A stretch of DNA of 50,365 nucleotides, from assembly GCA_023254055.1 (NCBI GenBank), contig JALQYN010000006.1, forward strand, positions 1-50,365, written 5' to 3'. A program made the translations under genes and the position numbers. Every line of letters begins with the position of its first letter. The stretch's first letter is position 1. The DNA is from Polaribacter sp. GTDB lineage: Bacteria > Bacteroidota > Bacteroidia > Flavobacteriales > Flavobacteriaceae. Positions 1-8,748 of the stretch are shown one piece after another. The notes beneath the pieces are model-generated. The model saw only the letters and a program-made list of their open reading frames with translations. It ran no database searches and was not told where the DNA came from.

Positions 1-609
1 AAAGGGGTTGATTTACATATAAAAAAAGGCGAAGTGGTTGCTATTGTTGGTCCTTCTGGAGCAGGAAAAACAACACTGCTACAAATAATCGGAACTTTAG
101 ACAAGCCACAATTAGAAATAGATTATGAGCTAATTTTGAATACTGTTTCCTTAAAAGAAATTTCGGATGCTCAAATATCTAAGTTTAGAAATCAACACAT
201 TGGTTTTATCTTTCAGTTTCATCAATTATTACCTGAGTTTACGGCCTTAGAAAATGTTTGTATTCCAGCATATATAGCAAAAAAAGAAAAGAAAGAAACC
301 GAAAAGAAAGCTAAAGAACTATTAGATTTTTTAGGATTAGAAGATCGCTATCATCACAAACCAAATCAACTTTCTGGCGGAGAACAACAACGTGTTGCTG
401 TTGCTAGGGCATTAATTAATAATCCATCAGTAATTTTAGCTGATGAACCTAGTGGAAACTTAGATTCTACTGCTGCAAAAAACTTACACGAGCTATTTTT
501 TAAATTAAGAGACGAGTTTAATCAAACTTTTGTGTTGGTTACACATAATGAAGAACTAGCTGCTATGGCAGACAGAACACTAACAATGAAAGATGGCGTT
601 ATTATTTAG
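1..609 (+). CDS. ABC transporter ATP-binding protein, LolD-like (5' truncated)
   Basis: This is the ATPase of a LolCDE/MacB-type exporter, whose LolD members power release of lipoproteins from the inner membrane. The reading frame is open from base 1, so about 25 N-terminal residues lie outside the window; 202 residues are visible. Walker A GPSGAGKT is at fragment residues 17-24, followed by a Q-loop region (FIFQFHQLL), the ABC signature [15 protein letters not shown], Walker [13 protein letters not shown] and the switch histidine in VLVTHNEE. These are hallmarks of the LolD/MacB/FtsE branch. No LolC/E permease is visible, so the exact substrate is unproven. A DUF2400 gene follows after 9 bp, suggesting co-transcription. 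Confidence 0.9.
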   Translation, partial: KGVDLHIKKGEVVAIVGPSGAGKTTLLQIIGTLDKPQLEIDYELILNTVSLKEISDAQISKFRNQHIGFIFQFHQLLPEFTALENVCIPAYIAKKEKKETEKKAKELLDFLGLEDRYHHKPNQLSGGEQQRVAVARALINNPSVILADEPSGNLDSTAAKNLHELFFKLRDEFNQTFVLVTHNEELAAMADRTLTMKDGVII

Positions 610-618
610 TAAGTAAAA

Positions 619-1389
619 ATGATTATTCCTACATCAGAATTAAAAGAGTTTTTAGACGAGAAAGTAACTTTATATAACAATCCTAAGTTTATTGAATCAG
701 ATCCTATTCAAATTCCACATCAGTTTTCTAAAAAAGAAGACATTGAAATTGCTGGGTTTTTAACTGCAACTATTGCTTGGGGGAATCGTAAAATGATTAT
801 CAACAACGCAAATAAGTTAATGGATTTGCTAGACAATTCACCTCACGATTTCATTATAAATCATCAAGAAAAAGAATTAAAACGATTCCATAATTTTGTG
901 CATAGAACCTTTAATGCAATGGATATGGTACAGTTTGTAAAATCTTTACAGCACATCTATCAAAAGCATCATGGTTTAGAGCAATCACTTGCTATTAAAG
1001 ACGGAACAGACAATTACAAAACAGCAATATCTAATTTTAAAGCGCAATTTTTTGAAATTTCACATCTACATAGAACACAAAAACACATTTCAGACCCATT
1101 AAAAGGATCAGCAGCAAAAAGAATTAATATGTATTTACGTTGGATGGTACGAAATGATACTTGTGGTGTAGACTTTGGTATTTGGAAAACGCACCAACCT
1201 GCAAAGCTATCTTGCCCAATAGATGTACACTCTGGAAATGTTGCTAGAAAACTAGGTTTGTTAGAGAGAAAGCAGAATGATTGGAAAGCTGTTACAGAAT
1301 TAGACGCTCAGTTACGCCTTTTAGATAAAAATGACCCTTCAAAATACGATTTTTCTTTATTTGGATTGGGTGTTTTTGAAAAATTTTAA
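619..1389 (+). CDS. TIGR02757/DUF2400 family protein
   Basis: Conserved protein of unknown function, 256 aa, the normal length for the TIGR02757/DUF2400 family. Recognised from the core 'ETCATIAWG-like' segment (here AGFLTATIAWGNRKMI), the PLKGSAAKRINMYLRWMVR segment and the C-terminal CPIDVHSGNVARKLGLL block, all typical of the family in Bacteroidota. No signal peptide or membrane segment is seen, so it is probably cytoplasmic. It begins 9 bp after the LolD-like gene and probably belongs to the same transcript. A promoter for the next gene lies immediately downstream. No biochemical role can be assigned from sequence. Confidence 0.85.
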   Translation: MIIPTSELKEFLDEKVTLYNNPKFIESDPIQIPHQFSKKEDIEIAGFLTATIAWGNRKMIINNANKLMDLLDNSPHDFIINHQEKELKRFHNFVHRTFNAMDMVQFVKSLQHIYQKHHGLEQSLAIKDGTDNYKTAISNFKAQFFEISHLHRTQKHISDPLKGSAAKRINMYLRWMVRNDTCGVDFGIWKTHQPAKLSCPIDVHSGNVARKLGLLERKQNDWKAVTELDAQLRLLDKNDPSKYDFSLFGLGVFEKF

Positions 1390-1415
1390 TTAAAAAAAAG
1401 TATGTTTAGTTTCCT

Positions 1416-1423
1416 TATATTTG
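1416..1423 (+). promoter_or_regulatory. -7 promoter box of the BatA-domain gene
   Basis: TATATTTG is a perfect match to the Bacteroidota -7 consensus TAnnTTTG. It ends 17 bp before the ATG at 1441, giving a leader of roughly 10 nt. No convincing -33 TTG was found, so support rests on the -7 box and position. Confidence 0.55.
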
Positions 1424-1440
1424 AAATCTAATTACAACTC

Positions 1441-3399
1441 ATGCAATTTAAACATCCCGAAATTTTATACTTTTTAGGTTTTGTTATCATCCCCATTTTG
1501 GTACATTTATTTCAGTTGCAAAAGTTTAAAAAAACTCCTTTTACAAACGTCGCATTTTTACAAAAAATAGTACTACAAACTCGCAAAAGTTCTACCCTAA
1601 AAAAGTGGCTTATTTTAGCCACTAGAATTACGCTTTTTTGCGCCATCATTATTGCTTTTTCACAGCCCTATTTTAGCAATAAAAAAGCAGAAGAAAAACA
1701 GCATACTTTTATCTATTTAGACAATTCTTTAAGCATAAACTCTCAAGGTAAAAAAGGAAATTTATTACAAAACACCATTAAAGAAATTATAGAAAACAGT
1801 TCGGAAAAAGAAACGTATAGTTTACTTACAAATTCCGATTTCTTTGAAAACATCAACTCAAATAAGCTTAAGAAGACCTTGTTGGAATTGCAATTTAACG
1901 CTTCTTTTAGAAGCTTAGAGGATGTTTTATTAAAAATTGAAAGTTTTAAATCAAATAAAAGTAATACTTTACTTAAATCAATATTAATATCTGATTTTCA
2001 AATTATTAATAAAAATAAAAATATTGATTTTACAAATGTAAAATCGTCGATTTCCTTCATAAAGCTCAATCAAGCTCAAAAAAATAATCTTTCTATTGAT
2101 AGCTTATTTATAGAAAATCAAAGCAACAATAATTTTACAGTAAATGTGGCAGTAAAAAATCAAGGAGCTGTAAAAAACAACATTTCTATTGCACTTTACA
2201 ATGATAATTCTATCGTATCAAAACAAACTTTTTCTATAAAAGAAAATGTCAAAAAAAACATCTCATTCCCTATTCAAAATCAAGAAAAAATTAATGGTAA
2301 AATAACATTAGATTTTGATGATGTTTTTAGCTTTGATAATACATTTTATTTTACGGTAAATTCCAATAAAAAAATTAATATTTTTAGCATTGGAAAAAAC
2401 CATCAATTCTTATCAAAAATTTACACAAAAAACGAGTTTAATTTCACTTCTAGTTCTTTACAAAATATCAACTATAATTTGTTGAAAAAACAAGAGCTTA
2501 TTATTTTAAATGAGCTTAAAGAATTACCAAATTCCTTAATTACATTTTTACAAGCTCACTTAACAGAAGGAAAGAGTTTGGTTGTAATACCAAATACAAA
2601 TTCATCCCTTTCTACATACAATTCATTTTTTAATAAAATAAATATTGGCAGTATTTCAAACAAACTAAGAGATTCTCTCAAAATCACAAACATCAACTTT
2701 AAAAATCCGTTTTTCAAAAATGTTTTTTCTAAAAGTGTGCAAAACTTTCAATATCCTATTGTAAAAAACTACTATAGATCTAACTTTAATCAAGCTTCTA
2801 GCCTTCTTATTTTTGAAAATATGCAACCGTTTATTCAACAATTATCATTAAAAAACGGAAGCCTTTTCTGGGTTGCAAGTCCTTTAGATATTGACAATAG
2901 CAACTTTACAAGCTCTCCTTTAGTAGTTCCTGTTTTTTATAATTTCGGAAAGCTAAGTGCAAAATATCCAAAACCTTATTACACCATAGGTGCGACAAAT
3001 TTTATTGATATTGCAACTGCACTAAATAAAGATGAAGTCTTAACAATAAAAGACAATACAAATTCATTTATTCCGCTTCAACAACAATTCACTACAAAAA
3101 CTACTCTAGAAACTAAAGAATACCCCTCAAAACAAGGGCTTTATACTGTTGTTAAAAACAATACTACTATCGAAAACATTGCTTATAATTACAATACATC
3201 CGAAAGTAAGCTATCTTTTTTAAACATTAAAGACAAAATTAAAGACAATAAAAACCTACACTATTCTGAATCTATTGCTACTGTTTTACAGAAAAATATA
3301 GAGAAAAATAAAGTTACTTGGCTTTGGAAATGGTTTTTAGCGCTAGCTATTGTATCTTTGCTCTTTGAAATATTGATTTTAAAATTCTTTAAACCATGA
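1441..3399 (+). CDS. BatA-domain membrane protein (aerotolerance-type N-terminus)
   Basis: Inner-membrane protein, 652 aa. The N-terminus (FKHPEILYFLGFVIIPILVHLFQL, split over a membrane segment near residues 6-25) is the BatA/aerotolerance regulator N-terminal module, with a second membrane segment at about 58-80. The middle is a large lysine/asparagine-rich region including a von Willebrand-like stretch (IYLDNSLS near residue 91) and a CARDB-like beta region. A final membrane helix (WLWKWFLALAIVSLLFEIL) is near residues 628-648. It overlaps the following gene by 4 bp (ATGA), so the two are translationally coupled. The function of this family is not established. Confidence 0.8.
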   Translation: MQFKHPEILYFLGFVIIPILVHLFQLQKFKKTPFTNVAFLQKIVLQTRKSSTLKKWLILATRITLFCAIIIAFSQPYFSNKKAEEKQHTFIYLDNSLSINSQGKKGNLLQNTIKEIIENSSEKETYSLLTNSDFFENINSNKLKKTLLELQFNASFRSLEDVLLKIESFKSNKSNTLLKSILISDFQIINKNKNIDFTNVKSSISFIKLNQAQKNNLSIDSLFIENQSNNNFTVNVAVKNQGAVKNNISIALYNDNSIVSKQTFSIKENVKKNISFPIQNQEKINGKITLDFDDVFSFDNTFYFTVNSNKKINIFSIGKNHQFLSKIYTKNEFNFTSSSLQNINYNLLKKQELIILNELKELPNSLITFLQAHLTEGKSLVVIPNTNSSLSTYNSFFNKINIGSISNKLRDSLKITNINFKNPFFKNVFSKSVQNFQYPIVKNYYRSNFNQASSLLIFENMQPFIQQLSLKNGSLFWVASPLDIDNSNFTSSPLVVPVFYNFGKLSAKYPKPYYTIGATNFIDIATALNKDEVLTIKDNTNSFIPLQQQFTTKTTLETKEYPSKQGLYTVVKNNTTIENIAYNYNTSESKLSFLNIKDKIKDNKNLHYSESIATVLQKNIEKNKVTWLWKWFLALAIVSLLFEILILKFFKP

Positions 3400-4652
3400 G
3401 TACGCTTCTAAAATCAGCTACTATAATAGACAAAAGCAGTCAATTCAATAATCAAAAAAAAGATATTTTAATTACCAATGGTGTAATTGAAAAAATCGAA
3501 AACTCAATCCCTTCTAAACCAAATAATAACATCATAACATTAGAAAACCTTCATGTTTCTTGTGGATGGTTTGATACAAGCGTGTCTTTTGGAGAACCCG
3601 GTTTTGAAGAGAGAGAAACCATTGCAAACGGACTACAAACTGCTGCAAAAAGCGGCTTTACAAAGGTTGCAATCAACTCAAACACAAATCCGTTTATAGA
3701 CAATAAATCTGCGGTTGAGTTTTTAGTTAACAAAGGAAAGGGCTTTGCTACTACACTATTTCCCATAGCCTCTTTAACTCAAAAAAGCGAAGGAAAAGAA
3801 ATGGCAGAATTATTCGACATGCAACAGTCTGGAGCCATCGCTTTTGGCGATTATACCAAATCGTTGGCAAATGACAACTTAATGAAAGTTGCCCTATTAT
3901 ACGCTCAAAATTTTAACGGATTAATTCTAAGTTTCCCTAAAAACGACTCTATTGCTGCAGGTGGATTGGCAAATGAAGGCAACATCAGCACCAAATTAGG
4001 ACTGAAAGGAATCCCTGCATTGGCAGAACATTTACAAATAACTAGAGACTTATTTCTTCTTGAATATACGGGTGGAAAACTACACATTCCAACCATTTCT
4101 ACAGCCGAATCTGTAAAACTTATACGAGAAGCAAAAAAGAAGGGTTTACAAGTAACCTGTAGCGTTAGCGCACATCATTTAACTTTAAATGATAATGAAT
4201 TGCATGGTTTTGATAGCAATGTAAAAATAACACCACCATTACGAACACAAAAAGACTGTTCTGCGTTGATAAAAGCTGTGAAAAACGGAGTTATAGACAT
4301 CATTACCTCTGATCACAACCCTATCGATATTGAACATAAAAAAGTAGAGTTTAGCGCTGCTAAAAATGGAACCATCGGTTTAGAAAGCTGCTTTGGAGCT
4401 ATTAATTCTGTATTGACTTTAGAGGAAAGTATTGAAGCATTAACCACAAAGCCAGCTTCTATTTTTAACATAAAAAAATCTTGTATTGCTGTTGGAGAAA
4501 AAGCAGACATCAGCTTATTCAATCCTAAATTAACCTATACATTTACTAAAGAGAACATCTTGTCTACTTCTAAAAATTCAGCTTTTCTAGGAAAAGAATT
4601 ACAAGGAAAAGCATACGGAATCTTTGCAAACAATCAATTGGTTATCAATTAA
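3396..4652 (+). CDS. Dihydroorotase homologue lacking metal-binding histidines
   Basis: Amidohydrolase-superfamily protein of 418 aa, full length for class I dihydroorotase. In active enzymes the first metal-binding motif is D-x-H-x-H before REPG; here the aligned residues 60-64 are DTSVS before FGEPG, so both histidines are serines. The later CHVST histidine is also changed (LHIPTISTAES near 229-239), while the late TSDHNP motif near 303-309 retains its aspartate. The fold looks intact and the frame is clean, so it is probably a non-catalytic or repurposed dihydroorotase-like protein, as for the inactive PyrC' subunits associated with aspartate transcarbamoylase. It overlaps the BatA-domain gene by 4 bp and the esterase follows 6 bp later. 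Confidence 0.8.
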   Translation: MSTLLKSATIIDKSSQFNNQKKDILITNGVIEKIENSIPSKPNNNIITLENLHVSCGWFDTSVSFGEPGFEERETIANGLQTAAKSGFTKVAINSNTNPFIDNKSAVEFLVNKGKGFATTLFPIASLTQKSEGKEMAELFDMQQSGAIAFGDYTKSLANDNLMKVALLYAQNFNGLILSFPKNDSIAAGGLANEGNISTKLGLKGIPALAEHLQITRDLFLLEYTGGKLHIPTISTAESVKLIREAKKKGLQVTCSVSAHHLTLNDNELHGFDSNVKITPPLRTQKDCSALIKAVKNGVIDIITSDHNPIDIEHKKVEFSAAKNGTIGLESCFGAINSVLTLEESIEALTTKPASIFNIKKSCIAVGEKADISLFNPKLTYTFTKENILSTSKNSAFLGKELQGKAYGIFANNQLVIN

Positions 4653-4658
4653 AATTTT

Positions 4659-5306
4659 ATGAATTCAGAATTGCATTATATTGTTCGACAACCAAAAACC
4701 GAACAAGAGCATCCAGCTTTATTAATTTTACTACACGGATACGGAAGTAACGAAGAAGATTTATTTTCATTTGCTTCAGAATTACCAGAAGAACTGTTAA
4801 TTGTTAGCGCTAGAGCCCCTTTTGATATGAGTTTTGGAGGTTATGCTTGGTACGAAATTACCTTAGATGCTAACGATGAAAAGTTTTCTAATTTAGAAGA
4901 AGCAAGACAATCAATAACCAAAATTGCAACTTTTATAGACTATATAAAGTCAACTTATAAAACTGACCCAGACAACACTTTTTTATTAGGGTTTAGCCAA
5001 GGAGCAATTTTAAGTTATGCGCTAAGTTTAAATTACCCAAACAAGGTGCAACATGTAATTGCTTTGAGTGGTTATATCAACGAAAAATTAGTGCCAACAT
5101 CTGTTTCAGGCTTAAACATTACTACCGATTATTACATTTCTCATGGCGCTTTAGACCAAGTCTTATCTGTTGATTGGGCTAGAAAAGCACCAGCTTATTT
5201 AAATGAAAATAAGTTACAAAATGAGTACTCTGAATATCAAGTTGGACACGGAGTTGCACCTCAAAATTTTTATAGCTTTAAAGAGTGGATTGAAAAAAGG
5301 CTTTAA
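4659..5306 (+). CDS. Phospholipase/carboxylesterase-family alpha/beta hydrolase
   Basis: Serine esterase of 215 aa, typical of the acyl-protein thioesterase / carboxylesterase (COG0400) family. The oxyanion region LLHGYGS is near residues 24-30, the nucleophile elbow is GFSQG with Ser113, the acid is probably Asp166 (GALDQVLS) and the base His197 (GHGV). There is no signal peptide, so it is probably cytoplasmic. It follows the dihydroorotase-like gene after 6 bp and is likely the last gene of that operon. The substrate cannot be inferred. Confidence 0.85.
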   Translation: MNSELHYIVRQPKTEQEHPALLILLHGYGSNEEDLFSFASELPEELLIVSARAPFDMSFGGYAWYEITLDANDEKFSNLEEARQSITKIATFIDYIKSTYKTDPDNTFLLGFSQGAILSYALSLNYPNKVQHVIALSGYINEKLVPTSVSGLNITTDYYISHGALDQVLSVDWARKAPAYLNENKLQNEYSEYQVGHGVAPQNFYSFKEWIEKRL

Positions 5307-5382
5307 TATTTCAGTTTGCTTTGCTAGTTTGTCTATTTTGCTTTAGCTTCGTTTATTTAAAGCTCATCTTAGTTTTTAGACT

Positions 5383-6665
5383 ATGAAATTTACTATCAAC
5401 CTTTTTGCGCTGCTTCTCTCAATCTCTTTTTTTGTGAGCTGCGACAGTCAAGAAACTCAAAAATTAGCCTACAATGTAACAATTCCAACTGCTGGAAACG
5501 CATGGATTTTGAAAAACAACACCTATATACAATCTGATATTCTTACAAAAGAAGGCATTCAAAATTGGAAAAACATAAAATTAGAACCTTTATCTATTTT
5601 AAAGAAAAAGGCAATTATGCTTTAGGATTAACTACAAAAACAGCACAAAAAAACACAACAATAAAAGTCACTTTCAATAATTTACAGAAAGATATTTCCC
5701 TAACAAATACAACCCTTGACAGTATTTTTATTGGCAATTATCAAATTAAAAAAGAAGGCTACTACAATGTAGATCTAGAATTATCAAGTAAAGATGCTTC
5801 TATAAACATTCGAGATATTTTGATTGGCGTATCAGACAGCAATCAAATTCTTTACATCAAAGATGAGTTTTACTGGGGACGACGTGGACCTTCGGTACAT
5901 TTAAGACATTTAATTCCAAAAGAGATAGAAAACATTGAGTGGTTTTATAGCGAATTATTAATTCCCAAAGGGCAAGATGTTATTGGTTCTTATTATATGG
6001 CAAATGGCTTTAGTGGTGGGTATTTTGGCATACAAGCAAATTCAGAAACAGAAAGACGTATTTTATTTTCAGTTTGGAGTCCATACAAAACAGACAAACC
6101 GTCTGAAATCCCTGAAGAATACAAAATAAAATTAGTAAAAAAAGGAACAAATGTTTATAGTGGTGAATTTGGTGATGAGGGTTCTGGTGGACAAAGTTAT
6201 AAAGTGTTTCCTTGTAAGACAGACGTTAGATATGGCTTTCTAATTGGCGCAAAACCAACCACAAATAATAGTACTATTTACACAGCCTACTTTTTCAATC
6301 CAGAAGAAAACAAATGGCATTTAATTGCACAATTTAAAAGACCAAAAACACATAGCTACTTAAAAGGCTTGTATTCTTTTTTAGAAAATTTTATTCCAGA
6401 GCAAGGTGTTTATGACAGAAAAGGATTGTTTAGCAATCAATGGGTATACAATGTGGATTGTTGGCATGAAGTGAATCAAATTCAATTTACGGCAGACAAT
6501 ACCGCAAGAAAACAGAATCGTTTGGATTATTCTGGCGGAATCCAAAACAATATGTTCTTCTTAAAAAACTGTGGTTTTACAAATGACAAAACTGAAATAA
6601 ACACACTTTTTACAAGGACAAAAACTGGAAAACAACCTCAAATTGATTTTAGCATACTAGATTAG
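5383..6665 (+). pseudogene. DUF3472-type lipoprotein gene broken by a -1 frameshift
   Basis: The first frame starts at 5383 with a lipoprotein signal (MKFTINLFALLLSISFFVSC) and reads into GIQNWKN before running to a stop at 5625. The natural continuation, KIRTFIYFKEKGNYALG, is in another frame, which then stays open to 6665. The two halves join at the A5 run 5569-5573: one missing A would restore NWKNHKIRTF. The joined product would be about 427 aa, with an N-terminal DUF5077-like beta domain and a C-terminal DUF3472 domain (GGYFGIQ, WSPYKTD, GFTNDKTEINT). These are surface carbohydrate- or glycoprotein-associated modules in Bacteroidota. It may be a true lesion or a homopolymer sequencing error; programmed slippage is less likely. 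Confidence 0.75.
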
Positions 6666-6682
6666 AGCTCAAATTTGGTTGT

Positions 6683-6717
6683 TTCTAAAATCACTTTTTG
6701 ATAACTTAGCCAACTCT
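6683..6717. repeat. Left boundary repeat of cassette-like unit A
   Basis: This 35-bp sequence aligns with 40043-40077 at 29 of 35 positions, including an identical 13-bp TTTTTGATAACTT core. In both places it lies upstream of an isolated accessory gene or gene pair whose 3' side carries another shared repeat. Its reverse complement resembles the right end of the unit (TTAGCGAA-type). Confidence 0.6.
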
Positions 6718-6788
6718 GAATAATTTTCTTTAATATGAAACCTTATTCTTTAATTTGTAGCAAATTAGAATAATTGAAATAAATAGTA

Positions 6789-7790
6789 ATGAAAGTAAAA
6801 TTAATTTTCCTTTTTTTTTATTTAGTATATACTTCACAAGCAATTTGCCAAACTAAGTATGACAAAGAACAATATGAAATTAAGCAGGATTCAGTATGGA
6901 TAGAAACTTCAAATGGAAAGATTTTTGGGTTGCTTTTTCAGCCCATCGGAATTGATAAAAGTGAAATCCCAGCTATACTATGTTTACAAGGTGGAGGAGA
7001 TGTCGGTCTTGCTAACTATACATATGAAGCTAGATTTTTTGCAAAAAATGGAATTGCTTCACTTGTTTGTGATAAATCTGGTTCAGGATTGTCACAAACA
7101 AAAAAGAGTTGGACACAGCAAAGCTTTAAAGAGAAAACTGTTGAATATCTGGAACTCCATACCTGGCTTTCAAATTATAAAGGAATTAATAACAATAAAG
7201 TTGGAGTACATGGAATGAGTGAAGGAGGTCGTTTAGCACTTAACATGGCAATTAAAAACCCAAATAAAATAGCTTTTGTGAACGCCGTTTCTGGCCCTAC
7301 TGCTTCCTTTAAAGAAAATCAACTTTATGCAATTTATAAGCATTTGCTTTCACAGAAGGCTATTGACAATGTTACAATTAACAAAGCTATCAAGGTTTGG
7401 GACAGGTATTTCGAAGATATAAGCAAAGGGGAAATTTCAAGTAAAACGCTAAAAGCCATAAATGAACTGATTGAAGTTGCACCAAGGTTAAGATATAGAC
7501 CTGATGCTTCAGGTATATTACCATTAAGACCTCTATCAGAGGATATACATTTTACACTAGAAGGTAGTCTTGAAAACATTAACTGCCCTTTGCTACTACA
7601 ATACGGAGAACTAGACACTCGTGTTGACCCAATACGATCTCTTTCGAATATTCCAAAAAAAATGAATTTTGTAATAAAAAATTATACTGACACAGACCAT
7701 TCGATGAATTTAAAAAATGGCGACATAAATCCTTTATTTATAGAAGATAAGTTAAATTGGATTCAAAATAGTATTATAATTAAAAAATAA
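6789..7790 (+). CDS. Secreted alpha/beta hydrolase
   Basis: Exported serine hydrolase, 333 aa. The signal peptide covers residues 1 to about 20 (MKVKLIFLFFYLVYTSQAICQ). The body is an alpha/beta hydrolase of the dienelactone-hydrolase/prolyl-oligopeptidase-like type: oxyanion region LQGGGDVG near 66-73, nucleophile GMSEGG with Ser144, acid Asp276 or Asp280 in YGELDTRVDP, and base His304 in TDTDHSMN. All three triad residues are present. A near-match -7 box (TTAATTTG, 6750-6757) precedes it. The gene sits alone inside the repeat-bounded unit 6683-7893, which suggests it arrived as an accessory gene. Substrate unknown. Confidence 0.82.
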   Translation: MKVKLIFLFFYLVYTSQAICQTKYDKEQYEIKQDSVWIETSNGKIFGLLFQPIGIDKSEIPAILCLQGGGDVGLANYTYEARFFAKNGIASLVCDKSGSGLSQTKKSWTQQSFKEKTVEYLELHTWLSNYKGINNNKVGVHGMSEGGRLALNMAIKNPNKIAFVNAVSGPTASFKENQLYAIYKHLLSQKAIDNVTINKAIKVWDRYFEDISKGEISSKTLKAINELIEVAPRLRYRPDASGILPLRPLSEDIHFTLEGSLENINCPLLLQYGELDTRVDPIRSLSNIPKKMNFVIKNYTDTDHSMNLKNGDINPLFIEDKLNWIQNSIIIKK

Positions 7791-7797
7791 TACTTAC

Positions 7798-7893
7798 CAC
7801 AACAATGCCAATAGGTAATTGCTTATTTCTATTTAATTAAATATATACAAACACAACTAATCCTAATAGAGACATTAGCGAAACTCAAAAATC
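7798..7893. repeat. Right boundary repeat of cassette-like unit A
   Basis: It starts 8 bp after the hydrolase stop. The first 31 bases match 41166-41196 at 27 positions (shared CACAACAATG and GTAATTGCTT). The last part, TTAGCGAAACTCAAAAATC at 7875-7893, matches 41289-41309. Between them the outer arms can pair imperfectly (around 7808-7822 with 7854-7869), giving a foldable end. It abuts the stop codon of the convergent MBL gene. Confidence 0.6.
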
Positions 7894-8653
7894 ACACCTC
7901 AACTTTCAATCCATCGTAAGCTAAAAACACATTGGCAGGTAATGACTTTTCAACTTCATCATGAAACCCTAATTTATGACTGATATGCGAAAAATAGGCA
8001 CGTTCTGGATTTATTTCTTCAACAAATGCGAGCGCTTCTTCTAAATTAAAATGTGTAGGATGCGCTTCTTGTCGCAATGCATTTACAACCAAAACCTTTA
8101 CCCCTTTTAACTTTTCTTTTTCTGTTTCAGAAATTGTTTTTACATCTGTTAAATAAGCAAAATTTCCAAAACGATAACAAGTTACGGGTAGTGTTCCGTG
8201 GATGACTTCTATAGGTGTAACCTCTACTCCATCTAAAAAAAATGCCGTATCATCAACTAAATTTACTGCCACTTTGGGTGCTCCTGGATATCTGTTTTCT
8301 TTCCTAAAAACATATTCGAAACGCTGCTGCAAACTCTTTAAGGTTCTTTTGTCAAGATAAATAGGCATTTCTCCTATCTGATAACAAAACGGACGTAAAT
8401 CATCCATTCCTGCTGTATGATCAGCGTGTTCATGTGTGTATAAAACTCCGTTGATACTTTGCACATGTTCACGCAACATTTGTTGTCTAAAATCAGGGCC
8501 ACAATCTACAATGTAATTTATAGCATCCCAAGAAATCATTATGGAAGACCGCAATCGTTTATCTTTTGGATTCTCTGACAAACAAACCGGATGATTGTTT
8601 GCAATCATTGGGATTCCTTGAGAAGTTCCGGTGCCTAAAAAAGTGATTTTCAT
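7892..8653 (-). CDS. MBL-fold metallo-hydrolase (PhnP/RNase Z-like)
   Basis: Cytoplasmic metallo-beta-lactamase-fold hydrolase of 253 aa. It contains the THEHADH metal motif (His74, His76, Asp78, His79), an Asp in YIVDCGPD at 50, LTDVK and the late SHISHKLGFH histidines. This resembles the PhnP/phosphoribosyl cyclic phosphodiesterase and RNase Z-like groups. The start is set at the ATG at 8653 (MKITFLGTGTSQG) because the frame continues upstream through a promoter-like box at 8682-8689 and the added residues would be non-conserved. It is transcribed divergently from the gene at 8749, and its end converges on unit A. Substrate unknown. Confidence 0.85.
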   Translation of the reverse strand: MKITFLGTGTSQGIPMIANNHPVCLSENPKDKRLRSSIMISWDAINYIVDCGPDFRQQMLREHVQSINGVLYTHEHADHTAGMDDLRPFCYQIGEMPIYLDKRTLKSLQQRFEYVFRKENRYPGAPKVAVNLVDDTAFFLDGVEVTPIEVIHGTLPVTCYRFGNFAYLTDVKTISETEKEKLKGVKVLVVNALRQEAHPTHFNLEEALAFVEEINPERAYFSHISHKLGFHDEVEKSLPANVFLAYDGLKVEV

Positions 8654-8681
8654 AAACGATAAAAAGTGTTCTATATACACA

Positions 8682-8689
8682 CAAAAATA
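8682..8689 (-). promoter_or_regulatory. -7 promoter box of the MBL hydrolase gene
   Basis: CAAAAATA on the + strand reads TATTTTTG on the minus strand, matching TAnnTTTG. It lies about 28 bp upstream of the ATG at 8653 and supports that start over longer reading-frame extensions. Confidence 0.5.
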
Positions 8690-8697
8690 AGATAAAA

Positions 8698-8730
8698 TTT
8701 GACTATAAAAGCTTAATTTTAGTACATTTG
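8698..8730 (+). promoter_or_regulatory. Full Bacteroidota promoter of the gene at 8749
   Basis: TTTG at 8698-8701 and TACATTTG at 8723-8730 are separated by 21 bp, fitting the TTTG / TAnnTTTG promoter of Bacteroidota sigma A. The box ends 18 bp before the ATG at 8749. An upstream TTG in the same frame falls inside the -7 box and is therefore not the start. Confidence 0.65.
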
Positions 8731-8748
8731 TTATATAAAACTTTATCA

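Noticed and set aside
3551..4522. Three open frames on the minus strand inside the dihydroorotase-like gene
   Set aside because: They lie opposite a clearly conserved gene, lack family features, and no promoter supports them.
5565..5580. Programmed -1 frameshift in the DUF3472-type gene
   Set aside because: The site G-AAA-AAC is a poor slippery heptamer and I see no stimulatory structure; a lost A is simpler.
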